A stretch of DNA of 64,000 nt, taken from assembly GCA_016873515.1 (NCBI GenBank), contig VGXB01000001.1, positions 62,001 to 126,000 on the forward strand, in the 5' to 3' direction. The position numbers and the translations under genes are program-made. The notes beneath the pieces were generated by a model that worked only from the letters and a program-made list of their open reading frames with translations, searched no databases and was not told the DNA's origin. Positions 10,639 through 19,245 of the stretch are shown here, piece after piece. How positions within the stretch are numbered: position 1 is the first letter of the stretch; every line of letters starts with the position of its first letter. This stretch comes from Nitrospira sp. (lineage in GTDB: Bacteria > Nitrospirota > Nitrospiria > Nitrospirales > Nitrospiraceae).

Positions 10639-11040
10639 ATGCTCATGAGTCAGAAGATCTCACAGGCGATCGGGATGAGTGCGGTTGTACTGGCGCTCGG
10701 AGCCGCTCCGGCGTGTAGTCAGGGCGAGTCTCAGCCGCAACGCCAGGCGGCGGCCGTACCAGCGGATCTGCAAATCGGGGAGCAGAAGTTCAGGGCCAAT
10801 TGCTCTGCGTGTCATGGCGTGGAGGGGGGGGGGACCACACAGGGGCCGCCGCTTGTTCACAAGATCTATGAGCCGCATCATCACGGCGATGCCGCATTCC
10901 AGCGGGCGGCCGCCAACGGTGTTCAGGCGCATCATTGGCAGTTCGGCAATATGCCAAAGATCGAAAAGGTGACGCCCGACGACGTTAGCCACATTGTTAC
11001 ATACGTCCGCTGGCTCCAACAACAAGCCGGAATTTTCTAA
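10639..11040 (+). CDS. Mono-haem class I cytochrome c
   Basis: A 133-residue exported cytochrome. The N-terminus has a hydrophobic segment ending near GAAPACS, which may be a lipobox or ordinary signal cleavage region. The haem motif CSACH is at residues 55-59 and the likely axial methionine is in FGNMPKIEKVTPDDV near residue 110. It would carry electrons in the periplasm or at the membrane surface. Directly after the haem motif, three glycine codons form a run of 10 G residues, a potentially slippery site. Partners not identifiable; the neighbours do not form an obvious respiratory complex. Confidence 0.9.
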   Translation: MLMSQKISQAIGMSAVVLALGAAPACSQGESQPQRQAAAVPADLQIGEQKFRANCSACHGVEGGGTTQGPPLVHKIYEPHHHGDAAFQRAAANGVQAHHWQFGNMPKIEKVTPDDVSHIVTYVRWLQQQAGIF

Positions 11041-12009
11041 CCCAATTCTAGCTGAGAAGTTCATTGCGCGCGGTGAAGCCACGGGCAGGAGCGACAAGAT
11101 TCTTTCGCAGAATGTTCGGCTGCAGGCCGGTCGTCATCGGCACATCCTTGTGCGGCTAATTCTACAAACGGTGGCGTGGCGCCAGGCATTGCGTTGCTCG
11201 ATTTGGGGGTGATTGAGCGGGCGCTTCGGGCTGCCATGGCTAAGACTGCCAAGGATGGTCACGTTGCACCCCTGAGATTGGAGGGTGTTCTGATTACTTG
11301 AGTCGCGATGAGTGGGGACGTGCTCCGGCGATTGCATCCGCAAATCCAGTAAATTGTGATGGGTATGCGGGAAGTCAGAGGGCCAAAGCCGAAGGTGTAC
11401 GCGCTTCTGCGATCGCCCCGATCCTGAAATAGCGTGTGGGGCGGTCATGAATAAAGAGGAGCCCCGCGCCGAAGACTCACCAGAGGGACCTGGGATAGCT
11501 TCCTGCCCGTGCCGGTTCCGTCTCAGTCTTGCCATCCGATCGCAACGGGCATCCGTGCAAGCGGTCAACAACTGGGTGCCCGACACACGGACGTATCGTG
11601 CTGCCTGCGGTCGTACCCCTGATTTTGACGCACGTGGCCGCGTCGCACTCAGGAACTGAGTGCCTCTAAGGGGACCGGAGCGAATGCAACGGAACGACTT
11701 GACTTGCCTCTTCCCCGCACACACACGCGTCTTCATGCGAAGAGGGGGGGGGCCGTCTGGGGCCGATCCCTCCCAATTACTCGTCGGTGCAGCCACCCAT
11801 CATTGCCCGACAGGGAGTGGGTAGTGGGAGGGGGCCAACAGTGCGGCGTGGGCCGAATTGGGTGTGGGTACTTCGGAGGACGTTAAGATGTCGGCGTGGG
11901 TAGACCGTCAACAAGAAAACTCCTCAATCATGGCAATCTTACCTGGGAGAGACGCGTGCCGAGCAGTCTGCCGAGTGCGGGGGCTCCGTCTGCGGCCATG
12001 CTAGGGAAG
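11041..12009. other. Nearly 1 kb without a confident gene
   Basis: A 220-codon minus-strand frame (11134-11796) and several plus-strand frames overlap here, none with a recognisable domain. A plus-strand frame near 11185-11300 reads like coding sequence (ALLDLGVIERALRAAMAK) but has neither start nor extended continuity. A 9-base G run lies near 11745. The 5' part of the MalQ remnant that follows may once have covered part of this stretch. Confidence 0.4.
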
Positions 12010-12234
12010 TTGGCCAAGGCGATTCCGATCGAGCGGGCTTACCCGCCCGCCGGGCTGGGGCTCGCCAACGTGGAAGATGTGATTGGCACACGGGTGCAGA
12101 CGAATGGGCCGGAAACGGTCGATCAGCATCCGACCTGGCGCAGAAAACTGACGGTAACGGTGGAGGAGCTGCTTTGCGACAGCTGGTTTGAACCGCTTAC
12201 GGGGGAGTTGCGTTCATTGCGCCCCCTTGTGTAA
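12010..12234 (+). pseudogene. malQ: C-terminal remnant of 4-alpha-glucanotransferase
   Basis: The frame ending at 12234 includes LGLANVEDVIGTRVQTNGP, ETVDQHPTWRRKLTVTVEEL, which match the end of MalQ-type amylomaltases, where a segment like ED-x-G-x-PG-T-x-x-HPNWRRK precedes the C-terminus. The catalytic barrel (about 400 residues) is absent, and the sequence upstream of about 12010 does not resemble MalQ. I therefore call a remnant. A short frame from 11896 could be expressed as a 112-residue peptide but would have no enzymatic activity. Confidence 0.6.
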
Positions 12235-12282
12235 GAACATACCGTCGACACGAGATTGTTCCACCGCCATCATCGGTTGGCC

Positions 12283-13446
12283 ATGGTCCAGCATAACCAT
12301 CTTCTCCTATCCATCGCCGCCGCCTGTATCGTGATCATCTTTGTCATTGAAGAATTCGCCCCTGCCAACGTGGTTGGCGCCTATGGATATGTGGTGCCGA
12401 TTCTCCTTGTGGCCACCCGTCGCAGCCGGGCGCTGATGGTGGTCACCGTCCTGATCTGCGTAGCCGCGACCTATTCGGGCTTGTTACAGCCGACCAAGCC
12501 TGGCCGGTTTCAGGCGGCGGTCATCAATCGCAGTGTTGTGGCCAGCGTGTTATTGCTGGTGGCCTACCTTGGCATGAGTTGGGAGGAACGGAAGGCCCGT
12601 GAAGCGGACGTGCAGGCAGCGTTGGCACGTGAGACGGACAATCTGTTGAAGGCCAACACGCAGCTGGTGGAGGCCAAGGATCAGTTGAATCGGTCGGAAC
12701 GCTTGGCGGCGGTGGGGCAACTGGTGGCGTCCGTCGCGCATGAAGTGGGCACGCCGCTGCATTCGATTGCCTGGCATGTGCAGGCGCTGGCGGAAGCGCC
12801 AACACTAACATCTGAGATGAAGCAACACGTCACCGTCATTGATGAGCAACTGACGCGGGTGGTGCGGATCATTCAGGATTTGTTATCATCCACGCGGCCG
12901 CGCCAATCGCAGCCGCGCTGGGTGCCTGTCGAGCCCATCATCAGCTCGGCCGCCGTGCTGATGGATCCGGCTTTCCATGCCAAGGAAATCTCATTCACGG
13001 TGAAGATCGCGGCGGCCCTTCCGTACGTATGGGCCGAGGCGGAGAAGATGCACCAAGTGCTGGTGAATGTGCTGGTGAACGGGCTGGCGGCCACCGCTGG
13101 CCACGGATCGGTCACGATCACGGTGGAGGCGCGTGGGGCCTCGCCCGATGAACTTGACCGAGGCCGCCGTGTGGCCGATGCGATGTCGCCCTGTGTCGTC
13201 ATGATTGTCGTGCAGGATACGGGATGCGGGATGCTAGCGGCCGACGTGCACAAAGCATTCGAGCCGTTTTTCACCACGAAGGCCGTTGGCAAGGGAACCG
13301 GGCTGGGCCTATTCTTGAGCCGCGAGATCGTCGTGGCCTCTGGGGGCAGCCTTTCGCTCACCAGCGAACTTGGGCGGGGGACGACGGTTACCATCACCTT
13401 GCCTGGACTCCTGCCCGCTCCCAAACAGGCAGAGGAGAGAGCCTAA
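12283..13446 (+). CDS. Membrane sensor histidine kinase (NtrB-like)
   Basis: Sensor of a two-component system. About three to four transmembrane segments fill residues 1-100 with no large periplasmic domain, then a short coiled coil leads into HisKA with the phospho-accepting histidine in ASVAHEVGTPLHS (about residue 153). The catalytic domain shows an N box (VLVNVLVNGLAA), G1 (DTGCGM), F box (FEPFFTTK) and G2 (GKGTGLGLFLSREI). Starts considered are TTG 12256 and ATG 12283; I prefer the ATG. Its stop overlaps the start of the response regulator gene (TAATG), so the two form a pair. The signal is unknown; a membrane-embedded sensing region is suggested by the lack of a loop domain. Confidence 0.9.
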   Translation: MVQHNHLLLSIAAACIVIIFVIEEFAPANVVGAYGYVVPILLVATRRSRALMVVTVLICVAATYSGLLQPTKPGRFQAAVINRSVVASVLLLVAYLGMSWEERKAREADVQAALARETDNLLKANTQLVEAKDQLNRSERLAAVGQLVASVAHEVGTPLHSIAWHVQALAEAPTLTSEMKQHVTVIDEQLTRVVRIIQDLLSSTRPRQSQPRWVPVEPIISSAAVLMDPAFHAKEISFTVKIAAALPYVWAEAEKMHQVLVNVLVNGLAATAGHGSVTITVEARGASPDELDRGRRVADAMSPCVVMIVVQDTGCGMLAADVHKAFEPFFTTKAVGKGTGLGLFLSREIVVASGGSLSLTSELGRGTTVTITLPGLLPAPKQAEERA

Positions 13447-14849
13447 TGCATCCAGCGACTATTCTCGTGGCCGACGATGATGCTGTGGCTCGTGCCCTTT
13501 TGGCTGAGGCCTTGAAGAAAGAGGGCTATGCCGTCGAAGCGTTCGCGAGCGGCGAAGAGACCATCGCTCGCGGGTGCCAGGGGCATGTGGATGTGGTCTT
13601 GACCGATATACGCATGGGCGCCGTCGATGGGCTCACGGTGTTGCGGAAGTTCAAGCAGATGAGCCCGAACACGGTGGTTGTGGTGCTAACGGCGTTTGGG
13701 TCGTTGGAAGGCGCAGTCGAGGCGATCAAGCAAGGTGCCTACGACTATCTGGCGAAGCCGTTCAGGAAGGACGAGATCAAATTGGTCGTCAAGCGGAGTC
13801 TCGACCACTGCCGGCTACTTCGAGAAAACGCCCAATTCCGCCACGCGTTGCAGCGCACGAGTGATTGCTCTCCATTGGTGGGGAGCAGCCCCGCCATGCT
13901 GGAGGTGTATAAATTGGTGGCCCGAGTGGCGGAAAGCAAAAGCACGGTGCTGCTCCAGGGAGAAAGCGGAACCGGCAAGGAGCTCATTGCTCGAGCGATT
14001 CATGCGAACGGTCTTCGCCGGGCCAAGCCCTTCGTTCCAGTAAATTGCGGCGCCTTGCCTGACAGCCTGCTGGAGTCGGAGATGTTCGGATATGAAAAGG
14101 GGGCATTCACCGGCGCGGTGCGAACAAAAGCCGGCCTCTTCGAAGCCGCCAACGGCGGCTCACTGTTTCTTGATGAAATTGGAGAGCTAGGGGCCGCCGT
14201 GCAAGTAAAGCTTCTGCGTGTGATGCAGGATCAAGAGGTGCGCCGTGTCGGAGGGACGGGTTCCATTAAGGTGGACGTACGGATCATTGCGGCAACGAAT
14301 CGCGATCTGAAACGGCTCGTCACAGAAGGGAAATTTCGCAACGATTTGTTTTATCGGCTGCAAGTTGTGCCGATTACGTTGCCGTCACTGGTGGAACGCC
14401 GGGAAGACATTCCGATGCTCGTTCATCATTTTCTCCAGAAGTGTGCGAGGGGGGAGGGGCCAACGGTCCGAGGCGTATTACCGGAAACCATGGGCGTGTT
14501 GACACGGTATCGATGGCCGGGCAATGTGCGAGAACTTGAGAATGCCATTGAACAGGCGGTCTCGCTGAGCCCGGGCCCGTTGTTAACCCCCGACGATTTG
14601 CCGGAAGCGATACGACACGCGGCGGTCGAGGACAGAGAAGGAATCCGTCGCTCTGATCCAGCCAGTGATGCCACCTTGACACTCGAGGAAGTCGAGAAGC
14701 GGCACCTGGTCCTGGTGCTCAAGGAAACCAAAGGCAATAAAGTCAAGGCGGCGAAAATTTTGGGGATCGATCGGCGCACCCTATACCGGATGGCAGAACG
14801 GTTGGGGCTGAATCTCGAAGACGCAATTGAAGGCGTAAAGAACGACTAA
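13446..14849 (+). CDS. Sigma54-dependent response regulator, NtrC family
   Basis: A 467-residue activator. The receiver domain has the acidic pair in VADDDAV, phospho-acceptor D54 (VLTDIRMG) and the lysine in LAKPF. The AAA+ domain shows Walker A GESGTGKE near residue 172, the sigma54-contacting GAFTGA near 219, and Walker [10 protein letters not shown]. The C-terminus is a Fis-type helix-turn-helix ([20 protein letters not shown]). The frame is open 74 codons upstream, but the ATG overlapping the kinase stop fits the domain boundary. It would activate sigma54 promoters on phosphorylation by the kinase encoded just upstream; targets are not evident here. Confidence 0.95.
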   Translation: MHPATILVADDDAVARALLAEALKKEGYAVEAFASGEETIARGCQGHVDVVLTDIRMGAVDGLTVLRKFKQMSPNTVVVVLTAFGSLEGAVEAIKQGAYDYLAKPFRKDEIKLVVKRSLDHCRLLRENAQFRHALQRTSDCSPLVGSSPAMLEVYKLVARVAESKSTVLLQGESGTGKELIARAIHANGLRRAKPFVPVNCGALPDSLLESEMFGYEKGAFTGAVRTKAGLFEAANGGSLFLDEIGELGAAVQVKLLRVMQDQEVRRVGGTGSIKVDVRIIAATNRDLKRLVTEGKFRNDLFYRLQVVPITLPSLVERREDIPMLVHHFLQKCARGEGPTVRGVLPETMGVLTRYRWPGNVRELENAIEQAVSLSPGPLLTPDDLPEAIRHAAVEDREGIRRSDPASDATLTLEEVEKRHLVLVLKETKGNKVKAAKILGIDRRTLYRMAERLGLNLEDAIEGVKND

Positions 14850-15585
14850 CCTTGCCAGGCCAGGACATTCGTCCCCCGATCTGGCAAAGGTTCAGTGAAC
14901 CCGTGGAGCGACTCTGCACAGTCTGCGGAAACCGGCACAAGGCTTTCAGCCGTGTGCATCATGGCCTCGTATAGTGTCCCTGAATAAAGCGCTGAGTCGT
15001 GGAGGAGGGGAGGGGGCCAAGGGTCAGTTTATTGCGTAATCACGCGCAGTATGTTTTCTGCGCGTGGCGAACCTTGCGGAGCCACGGACTTCCAACTGTC
15101 AAACATCGTGCGGGTGTCTTCTGACGAGACTTGTATCTGGAGGCGAGCACGTTGGTGTGTTTCCGGTGTCACCGAGGCGTCAGTCCGGCTGCGGACAACG
15201 CCGAGTCGCCCCGTCACCATCCAATCCCATCTGCGCGCAGAGCGCGTGGCAGTCCTGACAGTGTTGAATGCAGCGCGGCATCGCCTCGCCGAGGCCCTGT
15301 TCGTCCAGGCCCCCCCCCTTGCCCCGGAGCGTTCTGGAGACGGTATCGGTTTGACGGGTACGAAGCCTGCGTCTGCAAAACCGTGTTTCGTCACCCGGTA
15401 CGCGTCACCCGTGAGGATCTGTACGGTGAGGGCAGACTTGAGGCGGATTGACGAATGACGAGAAATGGTGAACGTGGCCTGGGTGAGGCCCCTTGCACTC
15501 CGCGGGAGCGGCACAGTATCGTATGGGATCAATCGTGTGCGAGTGGATCACAGGATCACGTTGTTACTGATACAGGGAGGGCATC
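14850..15585. other. 0.7 kb gap with hairpin
   Basis: Two opposing frames of 135 codons (plus, 15051-15458) and 167 codons (minus, 15029-15532) occupy this stretch; neither has a known domain or a clear ribosome binding site. A 9-bp inverted repeat, CACGCGCAG (15041-15049) with CTGCGCGTG (15058-15066), could form a hairpin, but no T run follows. The 3' part would carry the promoter of the peroxiredoxin gene. Confidence 0.35.
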
Positions 15586-16221
15586 ATGGCGATCAGATTG
15601 GGCGACGACGCGCCGAATTTCACGGCGGACACGACGGAAGGGACGATCAATTTTCATGAATGGCTCGGCAGCAGCTGGGGCATCCTGTTTTCCCACCCCA
15701 AAGACTTTACGCCCGTCTGCACCACGGAGCTGGGAACGGTGGCCAAGATCATGCCAGACTTGAAGCAGCGCGGCGTAAAAGTGATAGCCGTCAGCGTCGA
15801 CCCGCTCGATTCGCACAAGGGCTGGATCAACGACATCAACGAAACGCAACGGACAACAATGAACTATCCCATCATTGCCGATCCGGACAAGAAGGTGGCG
15901 ACGCTCTATGACATGATCCACCCAAACGCGATCGACAATATGACCGTACGGTCGGTGTTCATCATCGGTCCGGATAAAAAGGTCAAGCTCACTCTGACCT
16001 ACCCGGCCTCGTGTGGGCGGAATTTCGATGAACTGTTGCGGGTCGTCGATTCCTTGCAACTCACGTCCAAATTCAAGGTCGCCACACCGGCCAATTGGAA
16101 AGACGGAGAGGACTGTATCATCACACCAGCGGTGAACGACGACGAGGCTAAGGCGCTATTTCCGAAAGGGTTTAAGACCGTTAAGCCCTATCTACGGTAC
16201 ACTCCGCAGCCCAATAAATAG
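15586..16221 (+). CDS. 1-Cys peroxiredoxin (Prx6 family)
   Basis: Thiol peroxidase that reduces hydrogen peroxide and organic hydroperoxides in the cytoplasm. The 211-residue length and long C-terminal part match the Prx6 group rather than the shorter AhpC type. The peroxidatic cysteine is C45 in DFTPVCTTELG; other conserved features are LFSHPKDFTP, VSVDPLDSHKGW, and YPASCGRNFDELLRVVDSLQL. An AGGGAGGG-rich ribosome binding site precedes the ATG. It appears to stand alone, with a decayed toxin-antitoxin region downstream. Confidence 0.95.
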   Translation: MAIRLGDDAPNFTADTTEGTINFHEWLGSSWGILFSHPKDFTPVCTTELGTVAKIMPDLKQRGVKVIAVSVDPLDSHKGWINDINETQRTTMNYPIIADPDKKVATLYDMIHPNAIDNMTVRSVFIIGPDKKVKLTLTYPASCGRNFDELLRVVDSLQLTSKFKVATPANWKDGEDCIITPAVNDDEAKALFPKGFKTVKPYLRYTPQPNK

Positions 16222-16432
16222 CAAACGGGTCGATGCATCGCACGGCGGGCGCGTCGTTGGGGGCGGCTCTCCGCTGTGGTGCGGCGAGGCCGGTCGTGCC
16301 TTGCCCCAGCGCGCGATGGGATGGAGCCACTGCGTCTGAACAATCTGTCGCGACGTGGGGTTTGTTTCGCACTGCCACAGTGTAAGGAACGTTTCGCGAG
16401 GTACGTGAGGTACGGTCAGGCCGACATCAACG

Positions 16433-16657
16433 GTGACAAGGAACGGCCAAGCAACGATTCCAACGGAAATCCGAGAGCCGCGCCATTTGAACCCGAGGAA
16501 TCGAGTGGCATTTGTGACGGAGGAAGATGGCTGGGTCATGGTGCTGGCGGCTACTGATGCTGTTGCGGCGTTGGCTGATCAGCTGCCGCCGCCGGCAAAC
16601 TCGGTTTCCCTGGAGGAACTGGCGCAGGCTGTTCCGAAACAAGGAGGCCGTCGGTGA
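16433..16657 (+). pseudogene. Decayed AbrB/VapB-type antitoxin
   Basis: The 74-codon frame reads TRNGQATIPTEIRE and AFVTEEDGWVMVLAAT, the swapped-hairpin AbrB fold seen in VapB/MazE antitoxins. The frame lacks a good start: upstream in-frame codons continue the motif (TSTVTRNGQ) back to a stop at 16406 with no ATG, and the GTG at 16433 would cut the first strand. It ends by overlapping the start of a PIN-like frame (16654), the usual vapBC arrangement. With the partner broken, I treat it as decayed, although a short protein could still be made. Confidence 0.6.
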
Positions 16658-17051
16658 TCGGCTTTGATACGAACGGGCGCATGCGGTACTGGGGCCAGGA
16701 TTGCCACGATCAAGCGCGGATCGCCCGCGGAGGTGATCGCGAGCGACGGCATGCGCGCGTATCCTGCGGTCATCAATCCTCTCCAGCGCTGCGAACTGGT
16801 CTGAGTGCTGGCGCCGGCGTATGGATAATCCAAAGAGACGATCGCCGGCGTCTTAGAGCCGGTCTGTCGAACCACACCGTTCCAAGTCGCGGATGTGCCG
16901 GCGGCCTGGACTGCCTTTCGGATGTACCCAACGCGCAAGACAGACTTGTCAGCTGATCAGTGGGAAACGGATAACGCGCAAGCGTGGCGGTGAGCGCACG
17001 GGCACATTCGATCGCGATGCCGGAAAGCTGTCCGAGTTTCATCTGTGGTGA
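16654..17051 (+). pseudogene. Broken VapC-type PIN-domain toxin
   Basis: Segments of one PIN ribonuclease are found in order but in different frames. The start GTG reads IGFDTNGRMRYWGQD, matching the first catalytic aspartate region of VapC. After a frameshift, YG-stop-SKETIAGVLEPVCRTTPF and VADVPAAWTAFRMYPTRKTD follow the mid-domain, interrupted by in-frame TGA and TAA codons around 16800-16820. The end, GTFDRDAGKLSEFHLW before the TGA at 17049, matches the VapC C-terminus with its last acidic residue. It cannot make an intact toxin. Confidence 0.75.
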
Positions 17052-17221
17052 GAAATAGAGAGGTGCGCCAGGTGGAGAGCCGTCTTTCGAGGGTTCTGTC
17101 TCGGAGAGTGTGGGGGCATGGCAGGCTATGTGAACAATGGTATCGATGTCGAGACGATGTTGGACCCGTCTTTGCAATCACGGCATGACTTGTGAGTAAG
17201 GCCTCTCCTCCTCCCTCCCCC

Positions 17222-17258
<37 letters not shown>

Positions 17259-17288
17259 TTGCGGCGTCTTCACAGCTGAAAATTGTTC

Positions 17289-17317
17289 TTGCAGTAATTG
17301 TTCAATTTAGGCATACT
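17289..17317 (+). promoter_or_regulatory. Probable sigma70 promoter of the porin gene
   Basis: TTGCAG (17289-17294) and CATACT (17312-17317) are separated by 17 bases, giving a plausible -35/-10 pair about 105 bases before the porin start. Placed by sequence match only. Confidence 0.4.
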
Positions 17318-17422
17318 CCCTCCCGATTCACTGGCTGACGAGTATGAGCAAGTCGACTGGAGTACCGGAAAGACGATAACGGTTGGTGGTTCTAGCACTT
17401 CATTTCACAAGGAGGCATCATA

Positions 17423-18694
17423 ATGAAGGTAGAAAAAAGCAGGTGGTGGCAGAAGTTTTTAGTTGCTGGGGCCCTTGCGGCACTGGTGGCTGGGACTGGG
17501 TCCACGCTGCCGAGTGCCTACGCCGGGGGAATGATCAAGGGGGACGATGATAAGTGGATCTCGGTCGGTGTAGGTCTTCGTACGAGCTTTACCGCGAAGG
17601 AGAACTCAGCTCCGAACGGTAACGAGTACAGCACGGATTTCAATCTGGACAACGCTCGTGTCTACATCAATGGGCAACTCCACAAATATATCGGGTTCAC
17701 GTTCAACACGGAATGTTTTAACTGCAGTGTCAAACCTGCGGGCCAGGAATTTGGCTCCAATTCCGCAATGGGTTTGCTGGATGCAATCGCAAAGTTCGAG
17801 GTGCATCCCATGTTCAATATCTGGGCCGGGCGCACGCTGCTACCTAGTGAGCGTGGTGAATTGAACGGTCCGTATTACCATGCCACCTATGATGGCTTCC
17901 GGACCCCGTTCTTCCCCGCTGACCAGAGCGGGAACTTCAACTCGGGCGCTGGTCTCTATGGTCGTGACAATGCCGTCGTCTTATTCGGCAAAGTCCATCC
18001 AGCGGGGACTCACCTACTGTATGCCGTGTCGGTGTCGCAAGGTTTGCGGGGCCTCAGCGGTATGAATAGTGAAGGCAGCTTGATGTACACGGGACGCTTA
18101 CAGTGGAACCTGTTGAACGATGAAGATAACCCAGGGTACTACACCAGCGGCACCTACTATGGAACCGGTGGTGACATTTTCGCGATCGCTGCCAACGTAC
18201 AGCACCAGAAGGACGGGGCGGGTTCTGCTTCGACTGGCGGTGGGCTCCGAACTGCTGATTTCACGGGTATGTCCGCAGACGTGCTGTTGGAAAAGCTCAT
18301 GCCGAACGACCTGGGCGTCGTTACGTTTAACGCAGAGTTTAAGCGGTTCTGGGCCGATACGGGAAAGACGACCGCTACTTCGAGCGCCGCCTCGTTCAAC
18401 ATGTTCGACGGCGTGTCTTGGACCGTCTATGGCCTGTATTTAATCCCGACGCAAGTCGGCTGGGGCCGGTTCCAGCCCTATATGCGCTTTACCAGCATCG
18501 ATCCTCGTTACGGCAATTTGCGACAGGAATGGGAGCCGGGCATCAACTATGTCATCAACGGCCACAATGCCAGGATGTCAGTGTTCTATCGCTATGGCGA
18601 CAGTGGCGCCGGACCAGCTGGAGCGGCCTACGCCACCTCCTCTTCTTCACAAAAGGTAGATTCGTTCACCGTCGCGTTCCAATGGCAGTACTAA
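17423..18694 (+). CDS. Outer-membrane porin
   Basis: A 423-residue beta-barrel protein. The first 34 residues form a signal peptide ending in SAYA. The mature part alternates polar and hydrophobic residues with many aromatic strand ends, includes ISVGVGLRTSF, NLDNARVYINGQLHKYIGF and ends in VAFQWQY, a C-terminal aromatic typical of barrels assembled by BamA. Its layout resembles the phosphate-selective porin O/P superfamily, but I cannot name the substrate. A strong ribosome binding site (AAGGAGG) precedes the ATG and a long hairpin terminator follows, suggesting a highly expressed single gene. The poly-C tract upstream may affect its expression. Confidence 0.85.
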   Translation: MKVEKSRWWQKFLVAGALAALVAGTGSTLPSAYAGGMIKGDDDKWISVGVGLRTSFTAKENSAPNGNEYSTDFNLDNARVYINGQLHKYIGFTFNTECFNCSVKPAGQEFGSNSAMGLLDAIAKFEVHPMFNIWAGRTLLPSERGELNGPYYHATYDGFRTPFFPADQSGNFNSGAGLYGRDNAVVLFGKVHPAGTHLLYAVSVSQGLRGLSGMNSEGSLMYTGRLQWNLLNDEDNPGYYTSGTYYGTGGDIFAIAANVQHQKDGAGSASTGGGLRTADFTGMSADVLLEKLMPNDLGVVTFNAEFKRFWADTGKTTATSSAASFNMFDGVSWTVYGLYLIPTQVGWGRFQPYMRFTSIDPRYGNLRQEWEPGINYVINGHNARMSVFYRYGDSGAGPAGAAYATSSSSQKVDSFTVAFQWQY

Positions 18695-18729
18695 GTTAGG
18701 CAGTGTGAGCTGACAGCCGTCAGCGTCAA

Positions 18730-18767
18730 GAAAGGCCGAACCCCGCAACGGGGTTCGGCCTTTCTGT
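18730..18767 (+). terminator. Rho-independent terminator of the porin gene
   Basis: A perfect 15-bp stem (18730-18744 with 18750-18764, core GGCCGAACCCC) closes the loop GCAAC and ends in a T-rich tail. It lies 36 bases after the porin stop codon. Confidence 0.9.
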
Positions 18768-19245
18768 TGGTCTCCATCCCTGTACCTGGGTTCATGAAGA
18801 GATGCGTGTGCGAGCAGCACTTCGTAGGGCCGCACAATCCGAGGACGAAGATGCCCACCGTTCTATGGACGAATTAAAAGACTAGCGCCGTCTTCTGGCG
18901 GCCTGGCGTAGGGGCGGGTCGCTGGTCTCGATGGTCCCGTGGTACCGATGTGCCCCAAAGCGTGGAGATGGACATTCATCCATCCCAACTCGGTATAGCC
19001 TACTACGCAGAACAGCGGCGGATATCCTCGAGATGGGGGCACTCGCCCCACGGCGGGCGAATCGTTTAGCGGCGGTGCAGGCAACAGGGGCCTCAAGCTC
19101 CACGCGGATGAGCTCGGGTTTTCCCCAAACACGCGTCAGCTGAGTTGCGCGCGTGATAAGCGAATTATCACGCGCGCGCCTCGTGCGCACCGGTCCCCTA
19201 TCGATCATCTCGTCGGACGCTGTCCCGCAGCCGCATCTCGCGTCG
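18768..19245. other. Intergenic stretch without a confident gene
   Basis: Convergent region between the porin and the minus-strand radical SAM gene. Short frames on both strands lack domains or ribosome binding sites. I see no terminator for the radical SAM gene apart from an inverted GCGCGC-rich stretch near 19147-19180. Confidence 0.4.

Noticed and set aside
11134-11796. 220-codon minus-strand frame
   Set aside because: Long only because stops are rare in high-GC DNA; no motif, no signal, and it spans low-complexity G runs.
15029-15532. 167-codon minus-strand frame opposite a 135-codon plus-strand frame
   Set aside because: Neither frame shows a family or ribosome binding site. The minus frame looks slightly more protein-like but I could not support it.
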